Origin: Mesorhizobium mediterraneum
GTDB lineage: Bacteria; Pseudomonadota; Alphaproteobacteria; Rhizobiales; Rhizobiaceae
DNA length: 64,000 nucleotides
NCBI RefSeq assembly: GCF_002284565.1
Contig: NZ_NPKI01000004.1
Coordinates: forward strand, 1 to 64,000
Direction of reading: 5' to 3'
In this document: one piece after another, positions 61,539 to 64,000 of the stretch
How positions within the stretch are numbered: the first letter of the stretch is position 1
Layout: every line of letters starts with the position of its first letter
The notes under the pieces: generated by a model
Databases searched by the model: none
What the model saw: only the letters and a program-made list of their open reading frames with translations
What the model was told of the DNA's origin: nothing
Program-made: the position numbers and the translations under genes

Positions 61539-64000
61539 ATGGCAATGCGCGCGGCTCGTGGTCTGTCGATCCTTTTCCTTCTCTTTTTCGCCTGGGGCGG
61601 TATCGCGCAAGCGGCCGAAGCACGCCGGGTGATGACATCGGACAATTCCGATTATTTCGGTTTCGACCTCAGATCCGATCAGAATGTCAGCCTCGACCAG
61701 TGCAAGACGACATGTCTCGGCGATCCCGCCTGCCGCGCCTTCACCTACAACCCCAAGGCCAAATGGTGTTTTCTCAAATCCGACTATAACACGCTGAAGC
61801 CGTTCAACGGCGCCGTCGCCGGCAAGGTCGTCAACATCGATGGCGACCCCGATATCGGCGCGCCGCCGGACCTCGCCTTCTTCCCCGCCTGGATGGCCGA
61901 CCAGGCCCAGCAATATCGCAACATGCTCACCGGCCCGGCCTATACCAAGCCTACCGATGGGCTGGCGGCGCTGAAGCAGGCGGCACAACAAGCGTCGCAG
62001 ACCGGCGACCGCCGCTCGGCCATGCAAAAATACGAAGCTTTGGTTTCGGTATTGCCCGACGACGGCCAGCTCTGGCTTGAACTGGCGCGGGAAACGCTCG
62101 CCGTGCCGCCAACCGCCAACAGTGCGGAGGCGTCCACACTGCCCGCGAACGCCACCTCCGCCGCCTTCAACGCCTACAAATTGCTGCGCACCACAAAAAC
62201 GCGCGCCGAAGCGCTGGCCCTGCTCGGCGACGGGCTCGATCGCCGCGACCTCTCCCGGCCGGCCCTGCAGGCCTACGAAGCGAGCCTCGCGCTGGTCAAT
62301 TCGTCTTGGGTCTCGGCCGCCTATCAGGATCTCAAGGCCCGCAAGGGCTTCCGCATCGTCGATCACACGGTAGACGCCGACACCAGCGCGCCGCGCATCT
62401 GCGCGCAGTTTTCCGAGGACCTGGTCAAGACCGGCGTCGACTATTCGCAATTCGTCACCGTCGACAACGCCGCCCCCAAGGGCGTCGAGGCCAAGGACAA
62501 GCAGATCTGCGTCGAAGGGCTCGAGCATGGCCAGCATTACGACGTGACCTTCCGCCCCGGCCTGCCGGCCGCCATCGGCGAGGTGATCACCTCACCGGTG
62601 GTGCTGTCGATCTATGTGCAGGACCGCGCCCCGTCCGCCCGTTTCACCGGCGACAGCTTTGTGCTGCCCGCCGGCGCGCGCCGCGGCATCCCGGTCGTCA
62701 CCGTCAACATGAACGCCGCCGAAATGAAGCTCTATCGCATCGGCGACCGCTCGCTGACCCAACTTCTTTCGGGCTACCAGTTCCTGCGCCAGCTTGACGG
62801 CTACGACATCTCCAACATTTCCGATCAGATGGGCGAGCCGGTCTGGCAAGGCCAGCTCGACATCGCCAGCGACCTGAACAAGGAAGTCACCACCTCCTTC
62901 CCGGTCGACGAGGCGCTGCCGCAGCGCAAGCCTGGTGTCTATGTGCTGACCGCACAACCGATCGACGAGAATGACGACGACTATGATTCCCGCGCCACGC
63001 AATGGTTCGTTGTCTCCGATATCGGCCTGTCGACCTATACCGGACAGGATGGATTGAACGTCTTTGCCCGTTCGCTCGGAACCGCCAAGCCGATCGCGGG
63101 TGCTGAACTGACGCTGCTCGCCAGGAACAATGACATCCTCGGCACCGCGACCACGGACGCGGAAGGCCGTGCCGTCTTCAACCCCGGCCTGACGCGCGGC
63201 GACGGCGGCATGGTGCCGGCCGTGCTGACGGCGAAACAGGGCAACAACGACTTCGTCTTCCTCGACATGGGCCGCGCCGGCTTTGACCTGTCCGATCGTG
63301 GCGTCACCGGGCGTCCGGCGCCGGGCGCGCTCGACGTCTATGCCTGGACCGAACGCGGCATCTACCGCGCCGGCGAGGACGTCCATGTCGCAGCGCTTGC
63401 CCGCGACGGCGCTGCCAAGGCGGTCGAGAACCTGCCGCTGACCTTCATCTTCACGCGTCCCGACGGCGTCGAGAACCGCCGCATCGTCAGCGACGGCGCG
63501 TCGGCCGGCGGCCACGCCGTCGACCTGCCGCTCGAACCCAATGCCATGCGCGGCACCTGGACGGTGGCGATCCACACCGATCCCAAGCAAGCGGCGGTCG
63601 CCAGCCACATGTTCCTGGTCGAGGATTTCGTGCCGGATCGCATCGAGTTCGACCTGTCGTCCGACAAGCAGGAGATCGCGCAGGGCGAAACAGCCAATGT
63701 CACCGTCGACGGCCGCTTCCTTTATGGCGCGCCGGCCGCCGGGCTGGCGCTCGAAGGCGAGCTGACGCTGTCGACCACTCGCGACTGGGACCGTTTCAAG
63801 GGCTATTCCTTCGGCCTCGCCGACGAGCAGTCAGCGGAACCGTCGGTCACGCCGTTCACAGGCCTGCCGGTGGTCGGCGAGGACGGCAAGGCGACCTTCC
63901 CGGTTTCCGTCGACCAATTGCCCTCAACCACCAAGCTCGTCGATGCCAAGGTTACGGTCAGGATGCGTGAGACCGGCGGCCGCGCCGTCGAACGCTCGCT
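61539..64000 (+). CDS. Alpha-2-macroglobulin family protein with N-terminal PAN domain (3' end outside window)
   Basis: This large secreted protease-trap-like protein of the bacterial YfhM/MagD type is cut by the window end after 820 codons. A signal peptide (about residues 1-27, ending AQAAEA) leads to a PAN/apple domain with CKTTCLGDPACRAFTYNP and WCFLKS. The conserved DADTSAPRICAQFSEDL region follows, and then immunoglobulin-like MG domains (about 250-820) with GIYRAGEDVHV. No thioester motif falls within the window. GGAGGGG is the ribosome-binding site. Relatives neighbour a penicillin-binding protein 1C gene, which would lie just beyond the end. Confidence 0.94.
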   Translation, partial: MAMRAARGLSILFLLFFAWGGIAQAAEARRVMTSDNSDYFGFDLRSDQNVSLDQCKTTCLGDPACRAFTYNPKAKWCFLKSDYNTLKPFNGAVAGKVVNIDGDPDIGAPPDLAFFPAWMADQAQQYRNMLTGPAYTKPTDGLAALKQAAQQASQTGDRRSAMQKYEALVSVLPDDGQLWLELARETLAVPPTANSAEASTLPANATSAAFNAYKLLRTTKTRAEALALLGDGLDRRDLSRPALQAYEASLALVNSSWVSAAYQDLKARKGFRIVDHTVDADTSAPRICAQFSEDLVKTGVDYSQFVTVDNAAPKGVEAKDKQICVEGLEHGQHYDVTFRPGLPAAIGEVITSPVVLSIYVQDRAPSARFTGDSFVLPAGARRGIPVVTVNMNAAEMKLYRIGDRSLTQLLSGYQFLRQLDGYDISNISDQMGEPVWQGQLDIASDLNKEVTTSFPVDEALPQRKPGVYVLTAQPIDENDDDYDSRATQWFVVSDIGLSTYTGQDGLNVFARSLGTAKPIAGAELTLLARNNDILGTATTDAEGRAVFNPGLTRGDGGMVPAVLTAKQGNNDFVFLDMGRAGFDLSDRGVTGRPAPGALDVYAWTERGIYRAGEDVHVAALARDGAAKAVENLPLTFIFTRPDGVENRRIVSDGASAGGHAVDLPLEPNAMRGTWTVAIHTDPKQAAVASHMFLVEDFVPDRIEFDLSSDKQEIAQGETANVTVDGRFLYGAPAAGLALEGELTLSTTRDWDRFKGYSFGLADEQSAEPSVTPFTGLPVVGEDGKATFPVSVDQLPSTTKLVDAKVTVRMRETGGRAVERS

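Overview
The window is GC-rich, densely packed DNA from an alphaproteobacterium, most likely a Mesorhizobium-like member of the Hyphomicrobiales. This is inferred from the gene families, the frequent TGATG/ATGA start-stop overlaps, several families of rhizobial-type intergenic palindromes, and a TamA/TamB pair next to an alpha-2-macroglobulin gene. About 50 protein genes are supported. I saw no rRNA, tRNA, CRISPR array, IS transposase or replication origin.

Region 1 (1-5 kb): a divergent LysR/short-chain dehydrogenase pair sits next to a PLP ornithine/lysine-type decarboxylase. A degenerate copy of the decarboxylase 3' end lies on the far side of that pair. An EamA exporter, a decayed stretch and a 28-residue membrane peptide gene with its own terminator follow. 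Region 2 (5-22 kb): mostly housekeeping and accessory enzymes. They include metF with an ArsR-methyltransferase fusion regulator and a palindromic operator, trmO, a DUF2293 gene, a class IV aminotransferase, a MOSC protein, a ketoacyl synthase III homologue, tam, ettA, a diguanylate cyclase, a periplasmic RNase T2, a lipase, a CoA-transferase/ThDP-enzyme pair and a CHRD protein.

Region 3 (22-38 kb) is the most coherent system: a reductive pyrimidine catabolism locus. PreT/PreA reduce uracil or thymine, dihydropyrimidinase opens the ring, a carbamoyl-beta-alanine amidohydrolase releases the beta-amino acid, and an omega-aminotransferase deaminates it. A NMT1/THI5-type ABC transporter probably imports the substrate. 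RutR lies divergent to the aminotransferase, and near-consensus RutR boxes stand before the aminotransferase operon and before preT. The locus is interrupted by a DUF559 gene between inverted repeats, by a repeat that splits the transporter genes, and by an Rrf2-AhpD-DoxX operon with its own palindrome.

Region 4 (38-46 kb): a ChaC-like gene, a VOC-fold gene with a damaged start, a locally duplicated and decayed patch, a secreted-protein gene broken by one stop codon, a DoxX gene, and a sarcosine/dimethylglycine dehydrogenase-like gene followed by a non-pyrrolysine MttB-family methyltransferase (probable methylamine or betaine catabolism). Region 5 (46-53 kb): a lytic-transglycosylase-like lipoprotein and a four-gene oligopeptide-type ABC transporter with fused ATPases. 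Region 6 (53-64 kb): tamA-tamB on the minus strand, with TamB enlarged by an internal duplication of about 620 residues, and the 5' part of an alpha-2-macroglobulin gene that runs off the window end.
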